Positions 17,943 through 26,656 of a DNA stretch of 39,036 nt are shown here, in pieces. The notes beneath the pieces were generated by a model. It had not been told where the DNA came from. It worked only from the letters and a program-made list of their open reading frames with translations, and searched no databases. Location: positions 1 through 39,036 of the forward strand of contig NZ_BAMJ01000023.1 in the NCBI RefSeq assembly GCF_000615805.1, written 5' to 3'. This DNA is from Latilactobacillus fuchuensis DSM 14340 = JCM 11249 (lineage in GTDB: Bacteria; Bacillota; Bacilli; Lactobacillales; Lactobacillaceae). Position numbers and translations under genes: made by a program. Every line of letters starts with the position of its first letter. The first letter of the stretch is position 1.

Positions 17943-18812
17943 TTAATTTAACTTGTTATTCAATGCGCTGAGCACACCGATTTCATTGATTTCAATTTGT
18001 TCATTCGCCATCTGTACCTGTAATTTAGCCCAGTTAGGATCTTTAATCGACAGTTGAATGCGCCCATCGGCTAACACGTCATGCGCATAATCCAAGTCCG
18101 TTAAAATGGCTTGAACCCGCACGTTATCAGTCGTGTCCAAAATCCGTAATTTCTTATCGGTTTCAGCCGCTAAATCAATTGTTTCAATCAATTGACCGTG
18201 ATCGATGACAAAAACTTCTTTGCATAACGCTTCAATATCACTTTGCACGTGGCTTGAAATTAATAAGGTCATTTCTTGTTTTTCAACCAAGGTTTGTAGA
18301 TATGCTTTGAACCATTGGACCGTTTCTAAATCTAAACCACGGAATGGTTCGTCTAAGATTAAGAGTTCTGGTTGATGTAATAACGCCATTAATAGAATTA
18401 ATTTTTTCTTCATCCCGTACGAATACGTTTTAACTTTTTGATTGAGGACGTTGTTAATACCGAGTTCCGTCGCTAATTCTTGCGCCCGATTACGGTCAAA
18501 ATTGCCCCGTAAACCACTAAAATATTCGAGATTAAACCAACCGGTTTGGCCCATATAAACGGACATGCCATCTAAGACAATTCCGACTTTACCCAAAACG
18601 GCAGGCTGTTCACGTACATTTTGACCATCAATTTTAATCTCACCCGCATAATTAGTAATGATATTCGTCAAACTCTTGAAGAATGTCGTTTTCCCCGCAC
18701 CATTATGCCCGACAATGCCGTAAGCGCCGCCGTCTGGTATCGTTAATTCGGTTAAATCCAGCGCGATGTTATTGTGGTAACTGACCACTAAGTTGTTCAC
18801 TTCGATTTGCAT
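17943..18812 (-). CDS. ABC transporter ATP-binding protein
   Basis: 289 residues. Walker A is G-H-N-G-A-G-K-T-T, the signature motif is Y-S-Y-G-M-K-K-K-L, Walker B is L-L-I-L-D-E-P-F-R-G-L-D, and the switch His is in I-S-S-H-V. About 75 residues follow the core domain. ATG at 18810-18812 has AAGGAGG upstream and a TATAAT at 18840-18845 gives a short leader. First gene of a two-gene exporter operon with the permease. Confidence 0.95.
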   Translation of the reverse strand: MQIEVNNLVVSYHNNIALDLTELTIPDGGAYGIVGHNGAGKTTFFKSLTNIITNYAGEIKIDGQNVREQPAVLGKVGIVLDGMSVYMGQTGWFNLEYFSGLRGNFDRNRAQELATELGINNVLNQKVKTYSYGMKKKLILLMALLHQPELLILDEPFRGLDLETVQWFKAYLQTLVEKQEMTLLISSHVQSDIEALCKEVFVIDHGQLIETIDLAAETDKKLRILDTTDNVRVQAILTDLDYAHDVLADGRIQLSIKDPNWAKLQVQMANEQIEINEIGVLSALNNKLN

Positions 18813-18898
18813 ACTGATCCTCCTTGCCTAATGAATTGTATTATAACGCTTAAAGATGACGAATTTGTGAAGGTTAATAAATTTATGGAAAATGAGAC

Positions 18899-18936
18899 AA
18901 AAAAATAGATTATGACTAATAACTAGACATAATCTA
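18899..18936 (-). terminator. Rho-independent terminator of the mazEF-like operon, ending array B
   Basis: On the minus strand TAGATTATG, 13-nt loop, CATAATCTA is followed by TTTTTTT. The hairpin occupies the place of the variable hairpin in the terminal half copy of the repeat. Confidence 0.85.
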
Positions 18937-19103
18937 CTATTTTAGGATGTACTCAGAAGCTGACCAGCTCAGATCAGCGCTCTAAACGCGCTTTTGGTTG
19001 CAACAACTTCCGCTTAACCTAAAATCACCAATTATCTTAAGTTCAAGATAACCGGTGATTTTTGTTAATGCTCAGTTGCTACCCGCAACCAAATTAGCGC
19101 TCT
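18937..19103 (-). repeat. 3'-UTR structured element array B, downstream of mazF (one full copy plus half copy)
   Basis: The full copy is 18977-19103, between two GCGCTCT boxes (plus strand); the box at 19097-19103 touches the mazF stop codon. Transcript-sense outer stem: GCGC plus GGTTGC with GCAACC plus GCGC (plus-strand arms 19085-19090 and 18996-19001). Then CAAC/GTTG, UGA facing GGAA, GC/GC plus TTAAC/GTTAA, and the hairpin TCACC...GGTGA. The half copy has AGAGCGCTGATCTGAGC and TTCTGAG, then enters the terminator at 18899-18936. Confidence 0.8.
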
Positions 19104-19474
19104 TATTCGTGTAGTTCGTCAAATCCAAAGACCATTTCTAGGTGCATTAGGACTGTTGCGATTAATTCACCTGGCGCGGTTTCAATATACTTAACGGCCC
19201 GACCCGCATCCATAAAATCCATGGTTCTCACTTGAAATGGATTAACACTGCCTCGCACTTTCTCTAACCCATTAATCCGCACAAAATGCTGTTTAACATT
19301 CTTGGTTGACGTAATCGGGCACACGGCAATCATCCCCGTAACTTGATTATAATCATCGTTACTGACGACAATTGCCGGTCGTGTTTTTTGAATTTCATGA
19401 CCTTTACTCGGATCAAAATTAATCGTGACAATATCACCTAATTGGGGTGTATAACCGATTTTTGTCATTTTCAT
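19103..19474 (-). CDS. MazF/PemK-type endoribonuclease toxin
   Basis: 123 residues. The fold signature is visible: G-D-I-V-T-I-N-F-D-P-S-K-G-H-E-I-Q-K-T-R-P-A-I-V-V-S-N, then P-I-T-S-T-K and V-R-T-M-D-F. MazF toxins cleave mRNA at short motifs. The start overlaps the stop of the antitoxin-like gene (ATGA), so translation is coupled; an internal ATG two codons later could also be used. The stop codon at 19103-19105 runs straight into array B. Confidence 0.92.
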   Translation of the reverse strand: MKMTKIGYTPQLGDIVTINFDPSKGHEIQKTRPAIVVSNDDYNQVTGMIAVCPITSTKNVKQHFVRINGLEKVRGSVNPFQVRTMDFMDAGRAVKYIETAPGELIATVLMHLEMVFGFDELHE

Positions 19475-19692
19475 ATCTGTTCATTACCCGATTGACTATC
19501 GACACTAAATTCTGAACCGATATCGATTTCTTGATGATCGACCACAGCTTGTTTAAAAATATTGGGTGCCTTTTTCACGAAAGTAATCGCGTCATCGTGA
19601 CCTTTGTAAGCAACATACTCAACATCACTTTGCATGTTAAACTTCGCCGGGACGATTAGAACAGTTGCATTGCCTTGTTTACGAATTCTCAT
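19471..19692 (-). CDS. MazE-like antitoxin (AbrB/SpoVT-type)
   Basis: 73 residues from ATG 19690-19692, with GGGGG 8-12 nt upstream; the longer frame to 19755 would start inside the promoter. The N-terminus R-I-R-K-Q-G-N-A-T-V-L-I-V-P is the swapped-hairpin DNA-binding motif of MazE-type antitoxins. The acidic C-terminus would wrap the toxin. It probably represses its own promoter. Confidence 0.85.
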   Translation of the reverse strand: MRIRKQGNATVLIVPAKFNMQSDVEYVAYKGHDDAITFVKKAPNIFKQAVVDHQEIDIGSEFSVDSQSGNEQI

Positions 19693-19717
19693 TTCAACGA
19701 CCCCCTTATTTATCTTT

Positions 19718-19760
19718 ATTATAGCGCTTAAAAAAAGTGAATACAATGTATTCACTTTTT
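19718..19760 (-). promoter_or_regulatory. mazEF promoter overlapping a palindrome that is also the serS 3' terminator
   Basis: Minus-strand TTGTAT (19741-19746), 17 bp, TATAAT (19718-19723). GTGAATACA/TGTATTCAC form a perfect palindrome around 19746, with A5/T5 extensions (19732-19760). The -35 lies within it. On the minus strand it is also a hairpin followed by a T-run, and closes the serS 3' UTR. It may serve as terminator, operator or both. Confidence 0.65.
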
Positions 19761-19928
19761 AAGCTGTTGCTTATTTTAGGAAGGACCAACACGAATCAGC
19801 GCTCTATCTGAAACGCGCTTTCCGAGTAGCCTTTTCCGGTTAACGACATAACGGGAATTATGGGTAAATCGCCCATAATCCCCGTTATTAGGTTAATCCT
19901 CAAAACTTAACCGCATGTCATTAGCGCT

Positions 19929-19930
<2 letters not shown>
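19761..19930 (-). repeat. 3'-UTR structured element array D, downstream of serS (one full copy plus half copy)
   Basis: The full copy is 19799-19930 between GCGCTCT boxes; the serS stop codon (19929-19931) overlaps the box. Features in transcript sense: TTTTGAGGATTAACC, loop UGA facing GGA, third stem GG/CC plus TTAAC/GTTAA, and a strong hairpin ATAACGGG...CCCGTTAT. The outer stem is weak here (5 bp around GCGC); GGTTAA/TTAACC pairs locally instead. The half copy (19732-19805) keeps AGAGCGCTGATTCG and CCTAAAAT, then ends in the palindromic hairpin at 19732-19760. Confidence 0.75.
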
Positions 19931-21208
<1,278 letters not shown>

Positions 21209-21228
21209 CTAAATCGCTCCCTTTTTAA

Positions 21229-21466
21229 AAAAATATATAAAAAAAGCCTTCTCATCCCCTAAATTGGGACGAAAAGACTTCACATTCGCGGTACCACCCA
21301 AGTTCACCCGTCACTAAAGACTGGTGCCCTTCATTGCTGATAACGGTCAGAAGCCGTGTAGCTATTCACTACCCACTATTGCGCTGGAATGTTGGATTTG
21401 ATGGCTTGCACCGACCGCCACTTCTCTGTAAATCCATATAGGCGCTTATTCGCGTGTTTAAATCTT
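21229..21466 (-). promoter_or_regulatory. T-box leader of serS
   Basis: On the minus strand GGGTGGTACCGCG (21287-21299) is the T-box antiterminator sequence that pairs with the uncharged tRNA acceptor end. It is followed by the terminator hairpin AAGTCTTTTCGTCCC...GGGGATGAGAAGGCTT (about 21244-21280) and a long T-run. AGAGAAGTGG near 21420 starts stem I. An AGC triplet near 21361 in a GTGAATAGC context could be the Ser specifier, but I cannot fix the specifier loop by eye. Confidence 0.92.
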
Positions 21467-21472
21467 GACCAT

Positions 21473-21501
21473 AGCATAACCTATTTACGAATTAAATTCA
21501 A
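21473..21501 (-). promoter_or_regulatory. serS promoter
   Basis: Minus-strand TTGAAT (21496-21501), 17 bp, TATGCT (21473-21478). The -35 overlaps the stop codon of the Mga-type gene, and no terminator separates the two units. Confidence 0.65.
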
Positions 21502-22952
21502 TCACATTCTGTTGATTTTTGTAACCAAAGTTCACGTAGAATGCCATACATCCGACCATAATGGTCACTATCCGCATTCCGACGCCATTTAAACATCACC
21601 GCTTGTGGATTAACGTCGTCTGGCAATTCAATACTCGAGGTCGTAATAATCATATCGGCGTCTTTCAAATCCGCATCTTGCATACTGATATTGACGTAGC
21701 GAATCCCCTTTAAATCCGTTAATAGATCTAAATAACCCATGTAAGATTGTTCGGCCACTAAAACAACGTTGACTCGGTGTAATGGCGCTCGCTGTTGGAT
21801 CAGCTGTATGAAAACATTGTAGTAACCATTAACGATTTCATCGTGCATGTCCTTTAAGAAATCGACATCACTATTCATGAATAAATGATCAACTGTATCT
21901 TCAACGTCCCGTTTCAAGAGTTGATCCTCTTTTAAATTCAAATTGGCATCTAATAAGAAACGGTTAACCCGAGATGTCACGTCTTTTTTATAAATATAAG
22001 TTGAAGCCGTCATCGCGATTAACGTCCGTTTCAAAATATCGACTTCTGCGTCATCTAATTTCAAGAAATAATGAACGTTTAACGGAATCCGGTCAACGAA
22101 ATCCGAGACAAACTGATTAATTTCAGGCACATAACGCGTATGTTGTTCGCCATCAGCTAAGGCATACCGGTTATTGCTATGCAAAAAGATGGGGCTAAAA
22201 TTAAACGTATAATACATGTTCAGTGATTCTAACATGGCCTCTTGATCCGTCATTTGCATCACGCGATGATAAATCACGGCCATCGCATACCCGCCGATTT
22301 CACGAGTCAATATATTCGGTTGGGCTAATTGGAACCGTTCAACAGTCACATCAAACGCTTCCAAGGCATCATCACGATCGATTGCTTCAAACGGCCAAGA
22401 ATGACCATCCGTTGCCATCCAGAAAAGCATAATCAAAATTAAGCGAATCGTACTTTCATCGCCTTCTAAACGGATTGGATCATAAAAAATCCGAACATCA
22501 AAAGAACGAATAAAATCCCGTAAACTCTTTAAATGTCGTAAAACCGTTGCTTTACTACTATTATGGTCCTCCCAGAACGTCTGGAAGCCCATTTCTTCAC
22601 CAGTCAATAATATTTTTACGAAATCATAAACATCGGACTTGCTGACCAATGAAAAGTGATAAACATCGGACGGCACGCTAAATAGTAGCTGTGTTTCTTC
22701 CGTATCTTGACCCACAATCTTTTTCAAATCGTCGACAATACTCATATACATATTATATAAACTGCCATAATTGCGATTCAAAAGTGTCGCAACCTGTTTT
22801 AAATTAACGTCATCAACTAATGGATTATTATTTCTAGAGAGTTCAATCCGCTTTTTGACCGGTAGTTCATCGCGCTTTAAACTAGCGATATCAAGCAGTA
22901 AATCATATTTTTCACAATCTGATTGCATCAGATAGATATTAGTATTGTCCAC
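21498..22952 (-). CDS. Mga-type transcriptional regulator
   Basis: 484 residues. Mga-like winged-helix domains in the N-terminal third (for example S-S-K-A-T-V-L-R-H-L-K-S-L-R-D-F at about 128-143), two PRD-like helical domains in the middle, and an EIIB-like alpha/beta domain at the end (V-N-V-V-L-V-A-E-Q-S-Y-M-G-Y). Such proteins respond to PTS phosphorylation and in streptococci activate surface-protein genes. The start is GTG at 22950-22952 with GGGAGG upstream at a long 11-12 nt spacing. Divergent from the deoxynucleoside kinase. A link to the surface-protein genes at 28-39 kb is speculation. Confidence 0.8.
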   Translation of the reverse strand: MDNTNIYLMQSDCEKYDLLLDIASLKRDELPVKKRIELSRNNNPLVDDVNLKQVATLLNRNYGSLYNMYMSIVDDLKKIVGQDTEETQLLFSVPSDVYHFSLVSKSDVYDFVKILLTGEEMGFQTFWEDHNSSKATVLRHLKSLRDFIRSFDVRIFYDPIRLEGDESTIRLILIMLFWMATDGHSWPFEAIDRDDALEAFDVTVERFQLAQPNILTREIGGYAMAVIYHRVMQMTDQEAMLESLNMYYTFNFSPIFLHSNNRYALADGEQHTRYVPEINQFVSDFVDRIPLNVHYFLKLDDAEVDILKRTLIAMTASTYIYKKDVTSRVNRFLLDANLNLKEDQLLKRDVEDTVDHLFMNSDVDFLKDMHDEIVNGYYNVFIQLIQQRAPLHRVNVVLVAEQSYMGYLDLLTDLKGIRYVNISMQDADLKDADMIITTSSIELPDDVNPQAVMFKWRRNADSDHYGRMYGILRELWLQKSTECD

Positions 22953-23070
22953 CTTTTATTAGTCCTCCCAAAGTGATTCATTATCATTAATTAATTTTAA
23001 CACTATTTGAATCGTAAAAATAGCTAACTATAAATAAGTTAAACAAAGATTGCTTTTTAACCCGAAAATG

Positions 23071-23120
23071 CTAGAATATTCTAGTGAGCTTTGCTCAATT
23101 AACACTATATATTGTATAAT
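23071..23120 (+). promoter_or_regulatory. Palindrome and promoter of the deoxynucleoside kinase
   Basis: TTGCTC (23091-23096), 18 bp, TATAAT (23115-23120). A perfect 14-bp palindrome CTAGAATATTCTAG (23071-23084) lies just upstream of the -35, in the divergent interval shared with the Mga-type gene. Confidence 0.55.
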
Positions 23121-23163
23121 AACCAATAGATTACCACAATTTGCAGTTAAAAGAGGGAGACTG

Positions 23164-23811
23164 ATGACATTGCTCGTACTTGCTGGCACAATCGGTGCAG
23201 GAAAAACTAGCTTAACTAAATTTTTAGCCGATCATTTGGGCACCGAAGCCTTTTATGAATCCGTTGACGATAACGAGGTCCTACCATTATTTTATAAGGA
23301 CCCTAAGAAATACGCGTTTTTACTTCAAATCTATTTCTTAAATAAACGTTTTGATAGTATCAAACAAGCTTATGCTGATGATAACAATATCTTAGACCGT
23401 TCAATTTTTGAAGATTCATTATTATTCCATTTGAATGCCGATTTAGGTCGCGCAACGGATACTGAAGTCCAAGTTTACGATTCATTATTGGACAACATGA
23501 TGCAAGAATTACCTTACGCCGCCCATAAAAAGCGCCCCGACTTACTCGTTCACGTGCGCGTCAGCTTCGAAACCATGCTTTCACGGATTCAAAAACGGGG
23601 CCGTTCATACGAACAATTGGATTACGATCCAACCCTCTATGATTATTACAAGGAATTAAACAAACGTTACGACGCTTGGTACGACGACTACGATGAAAGC
23701 CCTAAGATGCAAATCGATGGCGATCAACTAGACTTCGTCGAAAACGAAACAGACCGTAAAAAAGTCATCAACATGATCGACGAACGATTAAAAACACTAG
23801 AGAGTGACTGA
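23164..23811 (+). CDS. Deoxyadenosine/deoxyguanosine-type deoxynucleoside kinase
   Basis: Phosphorylates salvaged deoxynucleosides. 215 residues from ATG 23164 with GAGGGAG upstream; the longer frame to 23050 passes through the promoter. The P-loop is G-T-I-G-A-G-K-T at residues 8-15; D-R-S-I-F-E-D is the DRS/ERS substrate motif; K-R-G-R-S-Y-E is the arginine-rich LID. It is typical of the dAK/dGK pair of lactobacilli, here only one of the two. The last codons and the TGA stop lie inside the first stem of array E. Confidence 0.93.
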   Translation: MTLLVLAGTIGAGKTSLTKFLADHLGTEAFYESVDDNEVLPLFYKDPKKYAFLLQIYFLNKRFDSIKQAYADDNNILDRSIFEDSLLFHLNADLGRATDTEVQVYDSLLDNMMQELPYAAHKKRPDLLVHVRVSFETMLSRIQKRGRSYEQLDYDPTLYDYYKELNKRYDAWYDDYDESPKMQIDGDQLDFVENETDRKKVINMIDERLKTLESD

Positions 23812-24087
23812 GCTGTTTAGCTTTTGAGTATAGCCTAAAATGGCGAATTATGACTGTCCTTTAGTCATGGTTCACCATTTATAGCTAGACGGAAAAAGTT
23901 AGCTCAGGAACGCGTTTTAAAGAGTGTGAGTCCTCACGGGTAGCTTCTGAGCATTAGCCCAGTTCCGTGAATAAAGTCTGGGTTTTAAGACTTTGTTTGC
24001 GAAACGTCGCTAAGCACAGGAAGCTGTGATGACGAACACGTTTTAGAGCGTAACTGAGCTGTTTAGCTTTTGAGTCTATCAACATCC
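23801..24087 (+). repeat. 3'-UTR structured element array E, downstream of the deoxynucleoside kinase (two full copies plus half copy)
   Basis: The only array on the plus strand, matching the strand of its gene. Boxes AGAGTG (23801), AGAGTG (23921) and AGAGCG (24045). Copy E1: outer stem CTGAGCT (23808-23814, containing the TGA stop codon) with AGCTCAG (23901-23907); second stem AGCTTT/AAAGTT; loop UGA/GGA; third stem GT/AC plus TAGC/GCTA; hairpin AAATGG...CCATTT. Copy E2: GTGT/ACAC outer stem, AGCTTC/GAAGCT, GC/GC plus TTAGC/GCTAA, hairpin AAAGTCT...AGACTTT. The half copy repeats 22 nt of E1 exactly (ACTGAGC to TTTTGAGT) and leads into the terminator at 24088-24123. This explains the 343-base gene-free interval. 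Confidence 0.8.
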
Positions 24088-24123
24088 AAAAAGAGTACCT
24101 GCCTTTTAGCAGATACTCTTTTT
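24088..24123. terminator. Bidirectional terminator between convergent genes, ending array E
   Basis: AAAAAGAGTACCTGC, short loop, GCAGATACTCTTTTT. It ends the kinase transcript on the plus strand and the DUF7916-type gene on the minus strand. Confidence 0.9.
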
Positions 24124-24154
24124 GTGGTTAAACAATGGTTATTTTAGTTGGAAA

Positions 24155-25080
24155 CTATCGATTAATCGAACGCGCCATTCGAACAATCGCATGCCGATCA
24201 CCACGAATGGTCCGACTAAGTGCAAAAATATTTTCAATTGGCGATTGAATGCCCCACGCGGCGTCACCAATATGTTGAATATCAACGCCGGCAATCTTAT
24301 TGCGTAGCGCAACGGCCTCGATAAAGTGTGAACCAGAACCCTCTTGGCTCGTTCCAATCGTACTCATCACTAACACACCGTGTTGATGCGCAAGTTTTAC
24401 GATTGCTTTAAGTTCAGCATCATCAAATTCAGGGACAGTTCCCACAGCGGGCACTAAAATGACATCAGCACCAGCTTCAATAAAGGCGCTGACGGCCGTT
24501 TCACTAACAACCGGTTCGTTAACCCCAGCACCGTGCATCTTACCAGCAATGATTAAACCTGAGAAATTCTCTTTTGCTAATTTAATATTCTTGGCGATTT
24601 GTTCATTCGTCACACCAGTTCCTGGATTACCCGTTAAAACAATAAAGTTCAGCCTAATTGTTCTGCCGCTTTAAAAGTTTTAACACTCGCCATCCGACCT
24701 TCTGGAATCACTAACCGACTTTCAGCCATATCAGCCTCTGGATCGACGGGTTCTAAATTAACCCCAATTGGTCGACCAACTAACTTCTGTAATCGTTGAA
24801 TAATCGTGCCATCGGTATGCACCTTGGCAGTCGCCATGGTTTCTTCACCTGGATAGAGTCCCAAAATTAGAGGTTTCAAAACATCTAAAGCGTTCAATAA
24901 AATTAAATCAGCCCCGAATGCCGCCGCTATTTCAGAGGTCGTAATCCCGTCCATTGGTTCGTGAACGACGACATTTTCACTGAGTACGACGCGCCCTTCA
25001 CTCGCCTTAATACTTTGTTTTAGTTCTTGACCGTTCATAGCGAGTATTTCGCTACTGTCGGCACTAATTAATCGTTTCAT
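24155..25080 (-). CDS. DUF7916-type protein (often labelled HAD-like hydrolase), frameshifted
   Basis: The N-terminal part (25080 down to about 24652) starts M-K-R-L-I-S-A-D-S-S-E-I and has H-E-P-M-D-G-I-T-T-S-E-I and L-I-L-L-N-A-L-D-V. The frame then stops after A-A-E-Q-L-G, but continues in the neighbouring frame as N-F-I-V-L-T-G-N-P-G-T-G-V-T-N-E-Q-I to 24155. One missing base near 24650-24653 explains it; joined length is about 308 residues. The glycine-rich turns suggest a TIM-barrel-like enzyme. The family is commonly encoded beside cellobiose-type EIIC genes, but its reaction is not known to me. It starts 18 nt after the EIIC gene. Confidence 0.75.
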
Positions 25081-25098
25081 GATTATACCACCATTTTC

Positions 25099-26448
25099 CT
25101 AATTTTTTGATGCTTTCTGTTCGCTGTCTTCAGCTAGCTTTTGTTGATTGTTCAAAGAAAGCATGAATGGGAAGTAAAGCAAAATATCAATAATAATATT
25201 AACGATTTGTAACAGTGAGCCGTTAATGCTATTGGTTGCTAAGAAGCCAGAAATAATTGGTGGCATTGTCCATGGAATAACCGCACCCGTACCTAGTGGG
25301 ACAATCCCGCTAGCCATGGCACCGTAAGTAATGATAGCGTTGACAATTGGTGCGACAATAAATGGAATGATAATAGTCGTATTTAAGACTACTGGCAACC
25401 CAAACATCGTTGGTTCATTGATGTTGAATAAACCAGGCGTAATCGTTAATGGTGCTAATAGAGTTGATTGTTTAGAAGCTCGATGAGTTGCAACAATAAT
25501 CCCAAGGGCTAAAACTAAACCGAGGGTCGCACCACCGCCACCCATATAAACAAAGTTATCTATGAAGGACTGTGTAATAATATGACCACCATGGGCAATA
25601 TCTAAATGACCCGCTTTTAAGAGCAGGCGATTGTCATCAGTATTCATCAACCAAAGTGGTTGAATGATATTATTGATGACATTAGCCCCATGAATTCCGA
25701 CGAACCAGAAACAACTATTTAATAGAATGGCGACAATCGTGCCACCAAGCGTATCTGATAATAGACCAAGTGGTGTTGCAAAAACATTTAATAATAGATC
25801 ATGCACGTTACCCCAATTAGCCCAGGCAAAAATGGCATAAACAAGCCCGAATAAGGCGATAATGACGGCGCCTGGAATTAATGCTGAAAAACTTTGAGCA
25901 ACTGCTGGTGGTACTGTATCTGGTAAATGAATTTGAATATTATGATTAATAAACCATTGGAAAATCCAACCAGTCAGTAGGCCAATGATAATCCCAATAA
26001 ATAACCCTTTTGAACCTAAATAACCATAAGGCATCCCTTCTAGTGGCACCTTAGCGGCACTCATGACACTAGGCGTCACAACAAAATATGACGCAACAGC
26101 AATGATCCCCGCTGATTTACCATCAGTGTGATGCTGTTCAGCAAAACTCGATGCAATCCCAAAGGTCCCAATTAGACCAAGTAAACCAAATGAACCATTG
26201 GTGATTTTATTAAAAACATCGGCAATGCTCGTACCATTACTAGCTGTATTCGTAATCCAATCCGTCCAAGCAACCACTGGAAAGCTACCTAGAATCATGA
26301 AAAATGACCCCACGATAATGAGTGGCATCGCAAGCGTAATCCCATCACGAATCGCAATCAGCGGTTGGTAGGCCCCTAGCTTAGCAGCAACTGGCATTAA
26401 ATAGTGTTCCATAAAACTATTAAATTTAGAAGTCGATTTATCCTTCAC
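25099..26448 (-). CDS. PTS EIIC component, lactose/cellobiose family (second)
   Basis: 449 residues, full length. The N-terminus M-E-H-Y-L-M-P-V-A-A-K-L-G and the central I-H-G-A-N-V-I-N motif are CelB-type, followed by F-N-I-N-E-P-T-M-F-G-L-P-V-V-L-N. The start is GTG at 26446-26448 with AAAGGAGG upstream. It forms an operon with the DUF7916-type gene and is divergent from a ROK regulator that likely controls it. There is no EIIA/EIIB nearby. The substrate is probably a beta-glucoside or other disaccharide; not resolvable further. Confidence 0.92.
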   Translation of the reverse strand: MKDKSTSKFNSFMEHYLMPVAAKLGAYQPLIAIRDGITLAMPLIIVGSFFMILGSFPVVAWTDWITNTASNGTSIADVFNKITNGSFGLLGLIGTFGIASSFAEQHHTDGKSAGIIAVASYFVVTPSVMSAAKVPLEGMPYGYLGSKGLFIGIIIGLLTGWIFQWFINHNIQIHLPDTVPPAVAQSFSALIPGAVIIALFGLVYAIFAWANWGNVHDLLLNVFATPLGLLSDTLGGTIVAILLNSCFWFVGIHGANVINNIIQPLWLMNTDDNRLLLKAGHLDIAHGGHIITQSFIDNFVYMGGGGATLGLVLALGIIVATHRASKQSTLLAPLTITPGLFNINEPTMFGLPVVLNTTIIIPFIVAPIVNAIITYGAMASGIVPLGTGAVIPWTMPPIISGFLATNSINGSLLQIVNIIIDILLYFPFMLSLNNQQKLAEDSEQKASKN

Positions 26449-26476
26449 GAAAATATCCTCCTTTGATCATTCATTT

Positions 26477-26627
26477 CTAAAAGAAATTAAAGATATACTT
26501 TATCGGCCGATAAAAGCGCTTTATTTCCTTACAACGCTCATGTTAGTCCACCCATTGTTAATTTTCAAGAGTCTAGACCAATTATCATTCTTTTTTAATT
26601 GCTAAAAGAAAATTAAAGCGCTATGAT
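26477..26627. promoter_or_regulatory. Divergent control region between EIIC and ROK genes
   Basis: Three signals are visible. First, a perfect 16-bp palindrome TTTATCGGCCGATAAA (26499-26514), overlapped by AAAGCGCTTT (26513-26522), which looks like a cre core. Second, a direct repeat CTAAAAGAAATTAAAG (26477-26492) and CTAAAAGAAAATTAAAG (26602-26618), one near each gene. Third, a ROK promoter TTGCTA (26599-26604), 17 bp, TATGAT (26622-26627) that contains the second repeat. The repeats are candidate ROK operators. Confidence 0.55.
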
Positions 26628-26656
26628 AGTTATCAACATCAAGCGAGGTAACTTTT

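Noticed and set aside
19693-19755. Longer N-terminus for the MazE-like antitoxin
   Set aside because: It would run through the -10 region; the internal ATG has the ribosome site and the family N-terminus.
23050-23163. Longer N-terminus for the deoxynucleoside kinase
   Set aside because: It covers the promoter; the P-loop should be near the N-terminus as it is from ATG 23164.
24122-24357. Overlapping small frames on both strands near the end of the DUF7916-type gene
   Set aside because: Shadows of the coding sequence; the minus frame is simply an alternative frame of the same gene.
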